A program made the translations under genes and the position numbers. DNA of 64,000 nt from positions 175,451-239,450 of the forward strand of contig QANZ01045297.1 of the NCBI GenBank assembly GCA_003254925.1. The letters run 5' to 3'. The stretch's first letter is position 1. Each line of letters begins with the position of its first letter. Below the pieces are notes generated by a model. It saw only the letters and a program-made list of their open reading frames with translations, ran no database searches and was not told the origin of the DNA. This stretch comes from Chamaecrista fasciculata (taxonomy: Eukaryota > Streptophyta > Magnoliopsida > Fabales > Fabaceae). Below, one piece after another: positions 44,422 through 57,800 of the stretch.

Positions 44422-46901
44422 CTACAGGAATGTGAAAAAGAAAACAGTTAATCCTGACCCAGAAAATACACCATATGGTTCTCCTTCGTAAAAACTAACT
44501 AGTGTGTATATAAACAACAAAATGAGCCATCAACTATATCTTATAACTTGTCTAAATATAAAGAAAACATAAAAGAAATACTGACTTATTGCTCTTAGGG
44601 CACGATAGCCTTTTCCACCCATGCAAGGAGGATTCTAACTGTGAAGCCTATATGGTGAATAATTATAAGAATTTATCCAAAACTACCGCTGTAAACAAGC
44701 CAAATTGATGAAACATTTCGCAGACAGCCTGTTTTCACCACCTTTTTCGAAAGCTTAAAATCTGGTCATTTTTAGCTTGATTAAAGAGGCTACTCTATTT
44801 CCAAGCACAGTAAATACATCAGCGCATCACCAATAAAGAGACAGACAACATTCATAAGGCATAAATCAAACATTTTGAGAGCTCTTTATACCACACAAAA
44901 CTAAATTCCATTGACCCTAAGTTTCACCTCATCTACGTCTGCAAATAAACATAGTAGAGGTTCTCAAAGGGAACCTGTCCATATCTTCTCAAATTTATGA
45001 AAAAGGCCACTCAAGAATTAGGTTCTGAGCTGACTTACACCTAGAGGATCCTTTCATCTGTATTTAACCCAACTTAGTTAGGATGACTCTGAATAACTCC
45101 AAAAATGCAAGACCAACAAGAGAAAAAAAACACATTTATGACACTATAAGTAAGGTGCCAATCATGTTTGAGCAATCCCATTCTTGTTTTTCTATATATT
45201 CCTCATGTCTCATATTATATTGGACCCATGCTTTTTAAGAAATTGAATCAGAAGCTAAATGTTTTGCCTATCCTTTCTAACAATCCTGTGAACGGATTTT
45301 CTACCATTTCCATTGTTGCACAAGATAATTTTTTTTTTTTTTTTTGCATGGGGATCTAAAACTCATTCAATATATTTATTGAAAAGAAATAAAGCATTGA
45401 GAGGGAAAAAAAGTTCAGTAGAATGTATCTTATAATTGGGACTTGTGGAGGAAACAAGTGACCTGATAACAAAGAAATGTAGCAATAAGGTGTAGAATAA
45501 CATCAAGTATGGGATACTGTAAAGGATGGGATACTGTTTAAGATATCAGCTCCAAATACAGATCTCAGATCTGTTCAGAAAATCAGAAAACTCCTCTAAA
45601 GTTTTACACAGTGGGTATCAGAATCAGCCAGACAGCCACTAAACAAAATATAGGCTTCTCCAAAACTAGCCGAAGGATAAGTTATTTGCTTGTGCAAAAA
45701 TTCAGATTAATGAGAGCAAGAGTCCCACAAAAAATATTAAAATGATACTGAATTGAGTGAATTTCAGGTGCAATTACTGAACTACCAAGCTATCAATAAG
45801 AGCTTTTTCTCAAAAAGGCATTTTGTTTCAAAGTTATTCAGAGGAAAAATATGCTTATTTTATAAAAATATGTTTACCAACATTTTTTGTTCTTTTTTCA
45901 GAAAGTAAGCTGTTGCTGAGTGATTACAAAAATAATTTTTCAGCTATGAGAAAGAAGCAGAAATTTAGAGCTTCTTCATGAAAGCCAAAAAATAAAAAGA
46001 ATCTATTTTGTGAAGAAGATTGTGCTTATGCTCAAAATTGTTAATTACCCTAGTTATATCTGACTTGTCTTACTTGCCCTCTTACATACAAGTTATTTTC
46101 GTAATTTATCAAATTGAAAAATGCACTTATGAATATTTCTCACCCAGAGTAATAGTATGTAGCCACGGATCTGGAGTTAGATTCAAATGGATATGAAAAA
46201 TCGTCTTTGTTTGCCTGCAATCTGTTCACTATAATGAACACACTCAAATCACTACAAAAATTACTTAACATGTTCAATAGACACATCTTTACAATGAATA
46301 AACCGTTTGCATATAATAGGATCATTAATTCATAATGGTAAATGTAGGTTACAGTGTTTGTAATAACTGAATTAACAGAGTATCTAGTTATGTACTACAA
46401 AACACACGGTTGAAAATTAGGTTCCCAGATGAAATTCTCATGATTAACCCCGATGTCCCACAGGTTCACACAAAACAAGGCTCTTAAATAGCACGAATCA
46501 ATTGGCCCAAAAAAAAAGAGCACGAATCAAACCCCGTCGAATGCAATCACGAAAGGCGAAAAGCAAATCATTCACCTTCTTCCTAAAATTATCAAATTCT
46601 AAATTGATCATAATCTCTGACCGCCTACAAATGCTTAAAAGAAAATTACGATGCATTCTCACTTCTTTGACTTCAAGAATTCAATATGTATAACATCTTG
46701 GGAAAGACAGAAGCAAAGAAAAGAACAAAATCAAGAAAACGATTCAATTCAATTTTCAATATTGTATCGAAGAAAACGAATCGAGATGCTTCATTTGAAT
46801 CATTGAAACAAGAATAAAACACGAGGAATTAAATCAGAAAGAGAATCACTAGAAATTTCGGAAAAACAACGAATTGCACAAGCCTGTGGTTTTTCTGGTA
46901 C
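44422..46901 (-). other. 5' UTR intron of the RMD5 gene
   Basis: Minus-strand donor 'tttctcag|gtacc' at 46902/46901 and acceptor 'cctgtag|gagtttt' at 44422/44421 frame a 2.48-kb intron that ends 23 nt before the start codon. There is no coding exon in between. It contains an interrupted T-run at 45329-45343. Confidence 0.6.
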
Positions 46902-47000
46902 CTGAGAAACAGTGGGAGAGCAAAGCGTACGAGAGAGGCGAAGAATGCAAGCATGCGAGTACGACTACGAAATCCAAATGGTGGGTAGTCACACGTGCGA
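46902..47000 (-). other. Leader exon and proximal promoter of RMD5
   Basis: The segment right of 46902 reads on the minus strand as a CT-rich leader (cttcgcctctctcgtac) as in many plant 5' UTRs. G-box cores CACGTG occur at 46992-46997 and 47126-47131. The transcription start is not fixed. Confidence 0.45.
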
Positions 47001-47159
47001 CAAAATACTTCTTGGGCTAAAATGGCACTGGATGGATCTCTCTATCAATTTACTTTTATGCCCTTTTGTTCCATGTGATGTGGAGCGTCATATTGAGTTG
47101 TCAAAACACTATAAGGCAACGGTGCCACGTGACGGTTAAAATCAATTTGAGTAGGCGCG

Positions 47160-48077
47160 GTTTACTATTTCACTTTTGTGCCCAACTTCAGTTATGGAAT
47201 GAATTTTGAAAATTTCGAAGTTAAATACAAATTTTGGTCCTATATGTTTAAACTTTAAAGTGAGTTTTTTTTTTTGCCATTAACTTTAACATGAGTTTCA
47301 ATTTAGTCTTTTATATATTTTTTAAAATTAATCTGTGTTTCCTTAATATTTAATTTTTGGTCTCAAATCTACTTTTTAACCTAATTAGATCTTAGTTGTT
47401 GACGGTCTTAATTGGACAGAAAAAAAACTTGTCAAAAGTAATTCATAAGTCGTAGCTCTAAACTTATAGTATTAGAATTTGATACGAGAAAGATACAATC
47501 AGTTTCGTTCGTCTGATTGTAAATGAGTGGTCAATTTTTGAAATTTGATTTGACATTGTTTATTAACGACTTCAACTAAATAAAAAAAACTTGTAAAAAA
47601 TAATGCGTAGGTGTATAGTTTCAGACTCGTTATATTCGAATTTGAAACGAACGATATATAATCACATGTAATTGTTGAAATTAGATGTGAGCAAAATTAG
47701 GTCCAACCCGACCAAACCCATTCAAAATTATTTGTTCAGTATGGTCGGATTAGTTAAATGGGTTAATTTGGATTGTATTTTCACACAAAAATGTCGGTTT
47801 AATTGGGCTAGGCGAATTGACCTAATTCAACTTGATTTAACTGACATATTTATATATTTTTTTTCTTGAAAAATATATATATTTGTACTAACTTAATTTA
47901 ATTTTTTATCATATTCTATATTTTTTAAAATATATATTTTTTAGACTTAATCAACCTTTTTGAATTCATTCAAATTTGATTTAACTCAACATCATTGAGT
48001 TAGTTAAGTGGATTAATCAATAAGTTAAAACATGAAAGTGTTATTCATCTGTATTTATATTTATATCTATATCTATA
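47160..48077. other. AT-rich intergenic with decayed element halves
   Basis: Phrases such as 'aaattttggtcctatatg' (47230) and 'tccaacccgaccaaaccc' (47702) look like single, unpaired arms of the 'ggtccc' and 'gggtcgg' TIR families, but no second ends were found. The right edge is a (tatatc)n simple repeat at about 48050-48090. No gene. Confidence 0.4.
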
Positions 48078-48540
48078 TCTATACTATTATATATATATAT
48101 GAAGAGTTTTTTTGATAGTACGGTCATTTTAAATTATAATATAAAATAAATTATATTAAATATAATGCATGAAAATAAATAAGAAAATAAAATCAACACC
48201 CCACTAACAAAAAGCAACCCATGTCCCCCACCCCATGTTCGAGTTTAATTTTGCATTGTCATTGTCCAAAATTGTTATTAAATTATTAAAATTTTTATTA
48301 TTTTTAAATTTTAATAATTCTAACGTTACATATCTATATCTAAATTATTATTATATTATATCTTATATTATATGGCTCCACTTCTTTTTGATCGTCCATG
48401 TTTAAAACTATAGTCTATGAAATTAAAAATAAAAGAAAATTTACTATTTGGTCTCTCTTTCTTTACTATATTAACAATTTAGTCCCTTATTTATTTTACA
48501 TACATATTTGCGTGCCTGTTAGGGCACGCAAAGCCCCTAG
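48078..48540 (+). mobile_element. Non-autonomous Helitron, 463 bp
   Basis: It begins TCTATACTATTAT directly after an A and ends CCCCTAG directly before a T, the A|TC...CTRR|T arrangement of Helitron insertion. Eight bases before the CTAG terminus lies the hairpin GCGTGCC-TGTTAG-GGCACGC (48510-48529), the expected 3' terminator. No Rep/helicase is present. The copy is followed immediately by a second, truncated 5' part. Confidence 0.75.
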
Positions 48541-48640
48541 TTATTATATATGTCTGAAGAGCTTTCTGATAGTTGGTCATTTTAAACTATAATATAAAAT
48601 AAATTATATTAAATATAATGCATGAAAATAAATATTAAAA
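48541..48640 (+). mobile_element. Truncated head-to-tail second Helitron copy
   Basis: Starting right after the CTAG terminus, 'ttattatatatgtctgaaga' and the following about 80 bp repeat positions 48088-48182 of the complete copy with scattered changes (shared 'ataatgcatgaaaataaat'). It then breaks off near 48640 before the LTR region. Confidence 0.6.
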
Positions 48641-48659
48641 AAAAATTGATACTAAATTT

Positions 48660-49734
48660 TGACTAAAATCTTCCCCCTCTTGTCGAGAGGGACAAGGGTG
48701 ATATACATGGGTCGAAGCACCCGACATTCAGGCACCTAGGCGCCAACGAACCTCACCCTCCCCGAGGGCGACTAGGCCCTCCCCCTCCGCCACGGAAACG
48801 AGACTCACATGCGAAAATCAAGTAATCGATAGGCAATCAAGCTTCACTTGATTTATGATATCAAAAAGCTAAAGAATTATTATACTCAACATTCGAGTCC
48901 ACCACACATAACCCCGCTCCAGCGCAACACGAAAGTCGTGCCTCACCAGGCGCGTAACACGCACTACGAACACAATCTCATGATACCTCATCTACGAGCA
49001 CCAATGCTCAGTGGGCAAAGCCGCTCAAAACCTCTCCTACTCGTGAGAGAACACATGATCCTTTTTTGCTAAGTTTGACCAAAGTTAGCCCACGCCGGCC
49101 CAGGCAAATGTCGCCAAGACCTCACTTATCTAATGAGGCAACCAATACACACCCTTGACGCCCAAGGCATCGTCCTCATCCTTTTTAAGAGGGACAAGTG
49201 ATATACATCATTTTAAACACCCTAGGCGCCATAGTGATCTTCCGGGGCCTAACCTTGCCCTTTTCAGGAGGGACTAGTGATATACATCCTTTTAAACACC
49301 CTAGGCGCCCAGGCGCCATAGTGATCCTTTGGGACCTAACCTTGTCATTTTCAGGAGGGACTAGTGATATACATCCTTTTAAATATCCTAGGAACTCAAA
49401 CGCCACACGGATCCTCTTAGACACAATCCCTTAAATCTTGGTGTACTTGCCTGACACTACAGTGACAAGTCACCATCAATCACATTCACCTACCACACTC
49501 CACCATTTTCTTTATAAATACATGCTACAAAACCCTAACAAGGTAAGTCACTGATCTCTCTACAACACTTTGTTCTCATCTCTTACACTCTCTAACTTGA
49601 GCTTCGGAGTGGGTTCACAGGGGCCTCCCCCTGTGCAATCCTTCTTGCAGGTTTCAAGCTTCAAGGTCAAAGCTATGGGCCTTCTCTAAGAAAACCCAAA
49701 GGTAAATCCCCTTGGTTCAACTTTTGTGTTTTCA
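48660..49734 (+). mobile_element. LTR of a GC-richer retrotransposon, plus orientation
   Basis: The phrase 'gtgatatacat' after 'gaggga(c)tag/aag' occurs near 48701, 49199, 49277 and 49368, each followed within about 60 bp by 'cctagg'. This is an internal repeat. A TATA box 'tttataaata' (49511-49520) is followed by the CT-rich leader 'ctctctaacttgagcttc', close to the LTRs at 8765 and 32766. The right end is TTTTCA at 49734. The left border is uncertain: TGATATAC at 48702 is the natural start but has no matching target repeat. No internal domain is found on either side. Confidence 0.6.
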
Positions 49735-49737
49735 GCA

Positions 49738-49901
49738 TTAATTATTTGTTTACCATTTTATCCCTATTAAATATAGTAGAGTCATAAATGAATAAGCATT
49801 TCCTAAATATTTCTATTATTTTCAATAGGGATAGTTTAGTCTTTTTATCTCATTTTTCTCTTCATTCTAGGTGAGCCAATTATTTTTTTAATCTGTGTAT
49901 T
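49738..49901. mobile_element. Right-hand part of a second Stowaway-like MITE
   Basis: Nearly identical to 7233-7398 of the intact MITE ('tttgtttaccattttatccc', 'caatagggatagtttag'). Its left half is missing where the LTR ends, and its right tip is lost in a (TA)n run at 49907-49930 that leads into the gap. Confidence 0.75.
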
Positions 49902-49930
49902 TACCTTAAATATATATATATATATATATA

Positions 49931-50597
49931 NNNNNNNNNNNNNNNNNNNNNNNNNNNNNNNNNNNNNNNNNNNNNNNNNNNNNNNNNNNNNNNNNNNNNN
50001 NNNNNNNNNNNNNNNNNNNNNNNNNNNNNNNNNNNNNNNNNNNNNNNNNNNNNNNNNNNNNNNNNNNNNNNNNNNNNNNNNNNNNNNNNNNNNNNNNNNN
50101 NNNNNNNNNNNNNNNNNNNNNNNNNNNNNNNNNNNNNNNNNNNNNNNNNNNNNNNNNNNNNNNNNNNNNNNNNNNNNNNNNNNNNNNNNNNNNNNNNNNN
50201 NNNNNNNNNNNNNNNNNNNNNNNNNNNNNNNNNNNNNNNNNNNNNNNNNNNNNNNNNNNNNNNNNNNNNNNNNNNNNNNNNNNNNNNNNNNNNNNNNNNN
50301 NNNNNNNNNNNNNNNNNNNNNNNNNNNNNNNNNNNNNNNNNNNNNNNNNNNNNNNNNNNNNNNNNNNNNNNNNNNNNNNNNNNNNNNNNNNNNNNNNNNN
50401 NNNNNNNNNNNNNNNNNNNNNNNNNNNNNNNNNNNNNNNNNNNNNNNNNNNNNNNNNNNNNNNNNNNNNNNNNNNNNNNNNNNNNNNNNNNNNNNNNNNN
50501 NNNNNNNNNNNNNNNNNNNNNNNNNNNNNNNNNNNNNNNNNNNNNNNNNNNNNNNNNNNNNNNNNNNNNNNNNNNNNNNNNNNNNNNNNNNNNNNNN
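49931..50597. other. Assembly gap (667 N)
   Basis: A run of undetermined bases. It begins directly after a TA microsatellite, a common place for assembly to fail. Content unknown. Confidence 0.99.
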
Positions 50598-50975
50598 CAT
50601 ATTACTTGCATTCTGGTCCCACGATATTGTTTGTTATTTTTTGCACCTTGCAAATAAAAAATATACCCGATTGTTGACGGTACAAGCTTTGTTCGAGCCC
50701 CGAGTACAGATATTAGGGACCGATTCTTTGGACCGATACAATGTTATGGACCAAATTTTATGTTTACAATACTTTCCATGTTATTTGCATTCTAGTCCCC
50801 AAAATATTACTTATTATTTTCTTTACATTCAAATTCATAAATGTGCCCCATTATTCATGGCTGGGATTCTCTACGAGCTTTGAATTATCACTCACACATG
50901 TTAGAGATTGATTAATTGGCCGGATACAAATTTATGGACCAAATTGCATTCTCAAAAGAATTTTAATGTTATTTT
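50598..50975. repeat. Two diverged ~180-bp direct repeats
   Basis: Both units carry, in the same order, 'ttgcattct(g/a)gtccc', 'ttgttattttt' / 'cttattatttt', a run ending 'gagcccc' or its counterpart 'gagcttt', 'gattgattaattgg' / 'gattctttggaccg' and 'atggaccaaatt'. Probably subterminal repeats of a transposon whose left end is in the gap. Confidence 0.45.
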
Positions 50976-51375
50976 CATTTTGCCCCATAATCTCATCCAA
51001 TAGGATGGACCAAAATACATCATCCTATAGGATTGAGAAATCACGCTTTCCAAGAGCATCTCATCCAAATATCATCCCAGTCAAACCCCAGTCAAACCCC
51101 ACCCAAACACCTATCATCTCATCTCAATCTCAATCTCAACATCATTATTTCATACCATTTCTACCCCTATACAAATTAAAAAAATCCATAATCATATTTC
51201 AACCAACCACAATCATTACATACCCTTTTATATAATTTCACACCCTATTATACATCATTTTCTCTCAAACCATCCAAACACTTCATCTCATCCTAATTTC
51301 AATATCATCTCATCTCATCTCATAGGTTGAGATTAGATTGAGATTGGATTGAACTTACAAGTCCCAAACAGGCCC
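50976..51375. mobile_element. Probable MITE with 'gggcctgtttggga' end
   Basis: The right end, read inward, is 'ttagggcctgtttgggactt' followed by 'caatccaatctcaatctaat'. The stretch to its left is rich in 'atctcatctc' and 'aatctcaatc', the partner of that arm. The 'GGGCCTGTTTGG' style of end occurs in plant hAT and Harbinger MITEs. The left border is not defined. Confidence 0.4.
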
Positions 51376-51379
51376 TAAA

Positions 51380-51836
51380 TCTATATATATAACACCTGCC
51401 ACGTGGGCATTACGTTACTCTCAAGTCTGGACTTCAAAATTCTCCCTATTCCTTCACCACCATCAATTCATCCAGCAAGCAACACTAGACGTTAAAAGAA
51501 GTCGACTGGTCCTAAGCGCTTGTGCTCGGTGTTCCCATTCACGCACAAGTTCAGCCGATTCCTTTGTAATTTGTATTATGCTTTCGCTTTCCCTCGAATT
51601 TCTATCTTATAATGCTTCAACGTGTGTATTTTTGGTCCTCAAATTTGGGTTCGATTTTTTTAACCCTTTTAAGTAGTACATGTGATGTGAGGGACGCAAA
51701 AGTTGAAGCCAAAAAAACTCTACATACTTTACACGACTATCTGCTGCTATATCTGGGTATTTAATAAGTGAAACAACGAAATGTGAATTTGTTTCTTCCA
51801 TTGGGATTTCGTTATTGCTCGGTGAGCATCATCACC
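51380..51836 (+). promoter_or_regulatory. KEA3 promoter and leader, with G-box
   Basis: A TATA-like 'ctatatatataa' at 51381-51392 is followed by a perfect palindromic G-box CCACGTGG (51399-51406), then CT-rich leader-like sequence up to the start codon at 51837. G-boxes are bound by bZIP and PIF-type factors in light-regulated plant promoters, which would fit a thylakoid transporter; that link is an inference. Confidence 0.45.
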
Positions 51837-54800
51837 ATGTTGGAGTCACTAGCCTATTGCCAAAGCTTTAAGGTAACATCTTCGAATATTTTTTCGACTT
51901 CTCCTCTCGTCTTTGTGTCTGAGCTTTGAGGTAATATCTTCAGTATTCGATGGAGCTGAAAAATTTTACTCTATCTTCCTACCAAGGAAAAGGCGAAATT
52001 AAAGTTGTTCGCTGTTTTGTTTCCTTATTTACTGTGTTCATTTTTGTGGAGAATAGGAAACTTGAGTGAAAATGTCTTTGATGGAGTTACAGAGGTAATT
52101 TTTCTGGAAAGATTTTAAAGATAGGTTGAGAATTGGAAATTTCAGAATATGGTTACAGAAATTTCACTAAACCAAATAGCAGTAATTTTTTAAGACTTTC
52201 AAGAATTTGTGCGGTCCAATTGCTCTGGCAATTGAGATTTTAAACCGGTAAGTATGAACGGAACCTGCTGTTTAATGTAATGGATATTCACATAATTATT
52301 GCTTGAGCTAACATTTTCTAAGAAGATTTCCTTGCAGGGATATGGAATTGCCAAACACAAGTGTCCAAGTTGGACTTACCCTCATGCTACTTCACGGATT
52401 TGTAGAAGCTCTATTTTCATTCTATATTCATATGATAAGCAAGTTGCTCTACTATCAAACAGTGTTGGTCACAGAAAAAGTCATAGGACTTCAGTGTCAG
52501 AACATTTCTTTGGAGGCACGCCTTTCTTTGCTCCTACATTATCTGGCTTAAAGGGACTTTATTTCTCAAAGTATAGGCAATTACATGTGGAACGGTTTCG
52601 GGCAAGTGCAACATATGATGTTGCTGGTGGCATTGAAGCCATCAATGATTTAGGATTGGATACTCTTACATTCTTGGCCGTGACTGTGTTAATTGTACCC
52701 ACATTCAAGTTAATGAAAGCCAGTCCCGTAAGATTTTCTCAGTGATTATTTATTTAGTTTTAAATTTTAATAGTTGCTGCCATTGCAACATGGAAGTTTG
52801 ATGTCTTCAAATATTAATCATCACAATTGTTACCACTTCATTTGCTGTATTTGTTTGGGTAAATCGTGTATGAATTTTAACTAGTTCAAATGTAAGGCAT
52901 TTTGCAGGCACATAATGAACATTGAGAAAGAGAAAAGAAAAGAAGCGTATATGTTGCTACAAATATATCTGATTTATTTTAGCAGAACTTCTAAAGTTGA
53001 AGTTACAGTTCTATGTATTGAAATCATCTAATTGGAGATATATGAAATTAATAATTGCAGTGTAGAGTGTAAACAATAGCTTGTTTTTATATTCAATAGA
53101 AAAATAACATATATCTAAGTCTGCCTAATGTTCTTACAAGCATGAATATCTAAAATATGACATAATAGCATCATTATTTGCTGAGAGATCGTACAAATAT
53201 CAAATATGAATTAGTAACACTTACTTTTTTTTATTACTTATCTTTTAACTGAAAGAAATTCAGTGACTGTCATCTTCAGATACTTGGTTTCTTCTTTGCC
53301 GGTGTGGTACTCAATCAGTTTGGTTTAATAAGGAACATTGAAGAAGTGAAAGTTTTGTCTGAATGGGGTATCCTTTTCTTGGTAAGTTTCACTATCTCAG
53401 ACTCTCAGTTACTTAAGGTATCATTGCTGCTACTCTTGTTTTATTTTAGTTTCTACCATTATCAAATTATGATACATAGAGTGAGTTAAGCCTGCTGTAG
53501 TACTTGGCTACTGATAATCTACAGTGAATACAATATCCAATGCTGTGTCCTCTTGAGTTCTTAATTATAGATTCTAGATTAACACTACAAAGCTTTTAAT
53601 AATTTCCAATGACCAGTATCTTAGAGTCTGTAAGGAGCATGTTTTGTATTTGGTTTATATTGCTCTTATGAAAGAATAGATCCTCAAGGTTTTTCCTTTT
53701 CATTCCTTTTCTTGGGGCGCTAGGGTTGCAAATGCTATAAATTTTTGCATGAGATAATAGAAAATATGGTTTCTATATGCTCATCTTGACGCATGTACTC
53801 ATGCTTACCATTTGAATTGATTGATTCACTTTCGTTATGGTCCTGTAACTTGTAATTGTCCTGTAGTTATTTTGAAGTGATACATGTTTCTTTTTAGCTG
53901 TTCGAGATGGGTTTGGAGCTTTCACTTGATCGTCTGAAAGCTCTTGCTAAATATGCCTTTGGGATGGGATTGACTCAGGTACAATACTTTGCATGTACTT
54001 TAGCTGTCTTAGATCAGGACATTTTCAATTGATTCTTTGTCTTTAATTTTTGTGCATTTTTTGCTAGTATTCTACAAACTGTTAAGAAAGCATTAGTTTC
54101 TTTTTTAACAAGCTATTCTCTATCTTTTAATCTTTCTTACCCATATTTTCTTTATTCATGGAAATTACTTTGTAGGTTGTATTATCTACTCTAGCATTTA
54201 CTGCTTTTGAACTTCCACCTAATGGGGCTATTGGAACAAAAATTTTGGAGTTCCTTTTCAATTCAAGGCCTGATCTGGTGAGATCTGTATCTCATATATT
54301 TGGTCTTTGCATCATGTTAGTACATTTCTTATTAAGAGTTACGTTAAAATACATATATATGTATACACATAACACACAACACAAATATATCCATGTGTCT
54401 TTAACTAAAATTAAAATGAGAAGTTTTGTTGATTAATGTTTTAAGTAATTAATTATTTATTTGTCTGTCTATGGTGTAACTGATTTGTTGGTTTGCAAGC
54501 TTGGGTCTAGCCTAAATTATTCTGACCATACATAGTGTTGGTTCTTCATCTGCTTCAGTTCCTTCATATGAAACTGGTTGTGCCTCTTTACATGGCTTAT
54601 ATGAACTGCTACTATATGCTTCATTCCTTCAGGGACCATAGGCCAAAAAGCTTTTATTTTGCATAAAACTATGATTGAAAAGTGTGTGGCAATATGCTCT
54701 ATCTTCTGATCTGAAATTTACCTTTTTAATTTTTATGAACTAAGGAACTTCCGGGAAAGTCATGGTCTCAGGAAAAGGCATAGCTTTGAATCGAGGCATT

Positions 54801-57800
54801 AAATTATAGCCTGATACAGTAATATTTAGTGGATAGGAAGTCCTAAAAGAAGCTCCATGATGATTGTAGGTAAACATCAGAAGCGTTGATGAAGCTGTTG
54901 TGATTGGTGCTGCTCTCTCCCTATCTTCTTCTGCATTTGTTCTACAGGTACCTTTTAATTATGGTCAAGTGACTCAAGTCTACCAATCATTGTCGTCAGA
55001 TAGTACCCAAGAAAAAATTCCATAGAGTAAGAACAACCGCTGCCTCATCACATTGTCATTTTCCAATTTCAACATGTATTTTTCATGTAATAAAAAAAAA
55101 TCCATGGAATAATTTTCTTATGAGAAAAACAATAGAAAAGTATCTTATGGAAAAAAAATTTCAAAGAACAAATTTCCATAAAATATTCACTCCAAAACAT
55201 GCAGATTAGAGTAAGCAATTTCTTTGTTGTCTTTTTTTAGTTTCCTTTTTTTGTTTCATTAAGTCATTGCTTGCTCTTGTATGCTGTTATTTATTGAAAG
55301 AAACAATGCAAAAAAAATTGAGTCTGATTTGTTTGGGTGATAGATGTTCCCCATGTATCTACAAACCACTTTGATACATATTATGTCCAGTGGGCGAGCA
55401 TATACATACTTACATATATGAGTGTGTAGCTTCTTGCAGAGAAGGGTGAGCTTCCTACTAGATTTGGTTCAGCAACTCTAGGAATTCTTCTTTTGCAGGT
55501 TTTTACTTTTTATCTCACTCTCGCTCCGTTACCATAAAGTTTTAATTGATACAAATAATTTTGTATGTCTTTTGATTTCTTTTTTTGGTATTTTCTGGTG
55601 AATAGTTATGTGTTGACTTGAGAAGTATGATAAAGATTTCTTTTTTCCTCCTGATAAATGTTTTCCACACTTTTCCTTGATATCTGCAGGACATAGCCGT
55701 TGTCCCTCTATTAGTCATTCTTCCAATACTGGAGGGCCAGGTAAACTACAGAAAATGTCTAATATATAATCTTATAGTAAATTAGTTATTAAAGTAGATA
55801 GGTTATTCCGCTTATTAGTTGAATTATGTCATTCATTGATTTTTGACCTTGTACGGTTTTTTACCTCTTTCTAGAATCTGGCTGACGAAAGTTTAATGCC
55901 AACGCTTATTAAAGAAAGTTTAAAGGCATTAGGCGGACTGGGTTTGCTTTCTCTTGGCGGAAAGTTCATTCTTAGAAGAGTTTTTGAGGTTTGCATAATG
56001 CATTTCTAATTAATGCATTTTACCAAAACAGAGAAAGACATCCAAACTCTTCTCTATATTCTGAAATCTAAACGTGAAAGCGTTGGCTAATTTCAGATTG
56101 TTGCAGATGCAAGGAGCTCAGAGGCTTTTGTTGCTCTTTGCTTGTTGACCATTGCTGGTACTTCACTCGTTACACAGAAGCTGGGCTTTAGTGATACGGT
56201 TTGCTATTTTCTAATCCAAAGTCTCAATTTTGTGTTGGATATGGGATCGTGTAAAACATTACATTGAATTTCCACATGATAATTGAATGTTATATCATAC
56301 TGCAGCTTGGAGCATTTTTAGCTGGGGCAATCTTAGCTGAGACAAATTTCAGGACACAGATTGAGGCAGATATAAGACCATTCAGAGGCTTACTTCTTGG
56401 GTTATTTTTTCTGACTACGGGAACTTCCATTGACTTGCAGGTAAACATGATTTTTACATGTAGTAAAGGTGAGCTTCATTATTTCATGTGTTATTTGTGT
56501 CTATTTTTTTCTTGGAAGCTTTATTGTTGGTTAGACATTATAATCCTGTGCACCGTGCAAAGTCTAAGTATTAATGTACTATAATCATATTCTATGTATT
56601 AATGTAGTATTAATGCTAGTAAAAATGGAACATTCTTGAACAAAAAATAATAATTCACTTACATATATCATTGAATCAGGGATACTCACATACCCCTTTT
56701 TACTTTACTTCATATTTGGTTCAATAAAACTCAAGCAATCTTCCTAATCCTGAAATTGAATGCATGAATTGATGCAAGAATAAGGAACGTATTACCTGCT
56801 TGCTATTTGCCCATGTTTATGAAATGTCCGTAGAGAAATCTGATTTTCCAACTGTGTTCAATCGTTTTATTCTTTTCATTGCAGCTCCTTTACCGAGAGT
56901 GGCCAAATATTCTTTCGCTCTTGGCAGGTTTAATAGTTGTGAAGACATTGATTATTATGGCTATAGGTCCTCGTGTTGGACTTACTTTACAAGAAAGTGT
57001 AAGAATAGGATTGCTTCTATCTCAAGGAGGCGAGTTTGCATTTGTGGTTTTCTCTTTAGCAAATGGGTTAGTAAAAATTAAAACCATGTGCACAGGTTCT
57101 ATTTAAGTAAGAAATTGGGTTTGATTTTAATCATAAATCTTTCTGCTTTCTTGGAAGCAGGCTTGGGGTGCTGCCGCTTGAGCTCAACAAGCTGCTCATA
57201 ATTGTAGTTGTTTTGTCAATGGCATTAACCCCACTTCTTAATGAAGCTGGAAAAAGGGCTGCTGCCTTCATTGATGACAAGTTTAATGCTGAGAATGTAT
57301 GTTTTCACCATGAGGTTTTTATTATTTTTCAAATTTATGTGCATACAAACCATGCTTATGCATATAATGGCTGCAGGTAGCAATGATAGTTTAAATTGAA
57401 TTTTTTGCCTAGGTATCATAACTAATTATTGAAGGACAATTAAGATACTATAATTCTTGAAGGTCCTTTTTGATATGAATGTCATGAATTATTTGGATTC
57501 TATGTGTCAACTCTTCTCATTGACCTTTCTGTTAACTTCATGTAATATTAGTATTACTTATAGTTATAGGTAATATCTCTATAGTTCTTCATGACTTAAT
57601 GTTACTATATCCCCTGCAGCTGTTTTCTTGCTATCTACCTATATCTTAAAATATCATTAGTGGCACTTGTAGTCTGTGCAATTTTGGTTTTAACTGCGAT
57701 TTCACAATGAGTGAGGGCTGAGTTATTTGCAGAAAGCTTCTGAGATGGTTGATTTCAAAGCCAGTGAACCTGTTGTTATTCTTGGATTTGGACAAAATGG

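Noticed and set aside
49845..50653. Proteins spanning the N run
   Set aside because: The frames consist almost entirely of undetermined bases.
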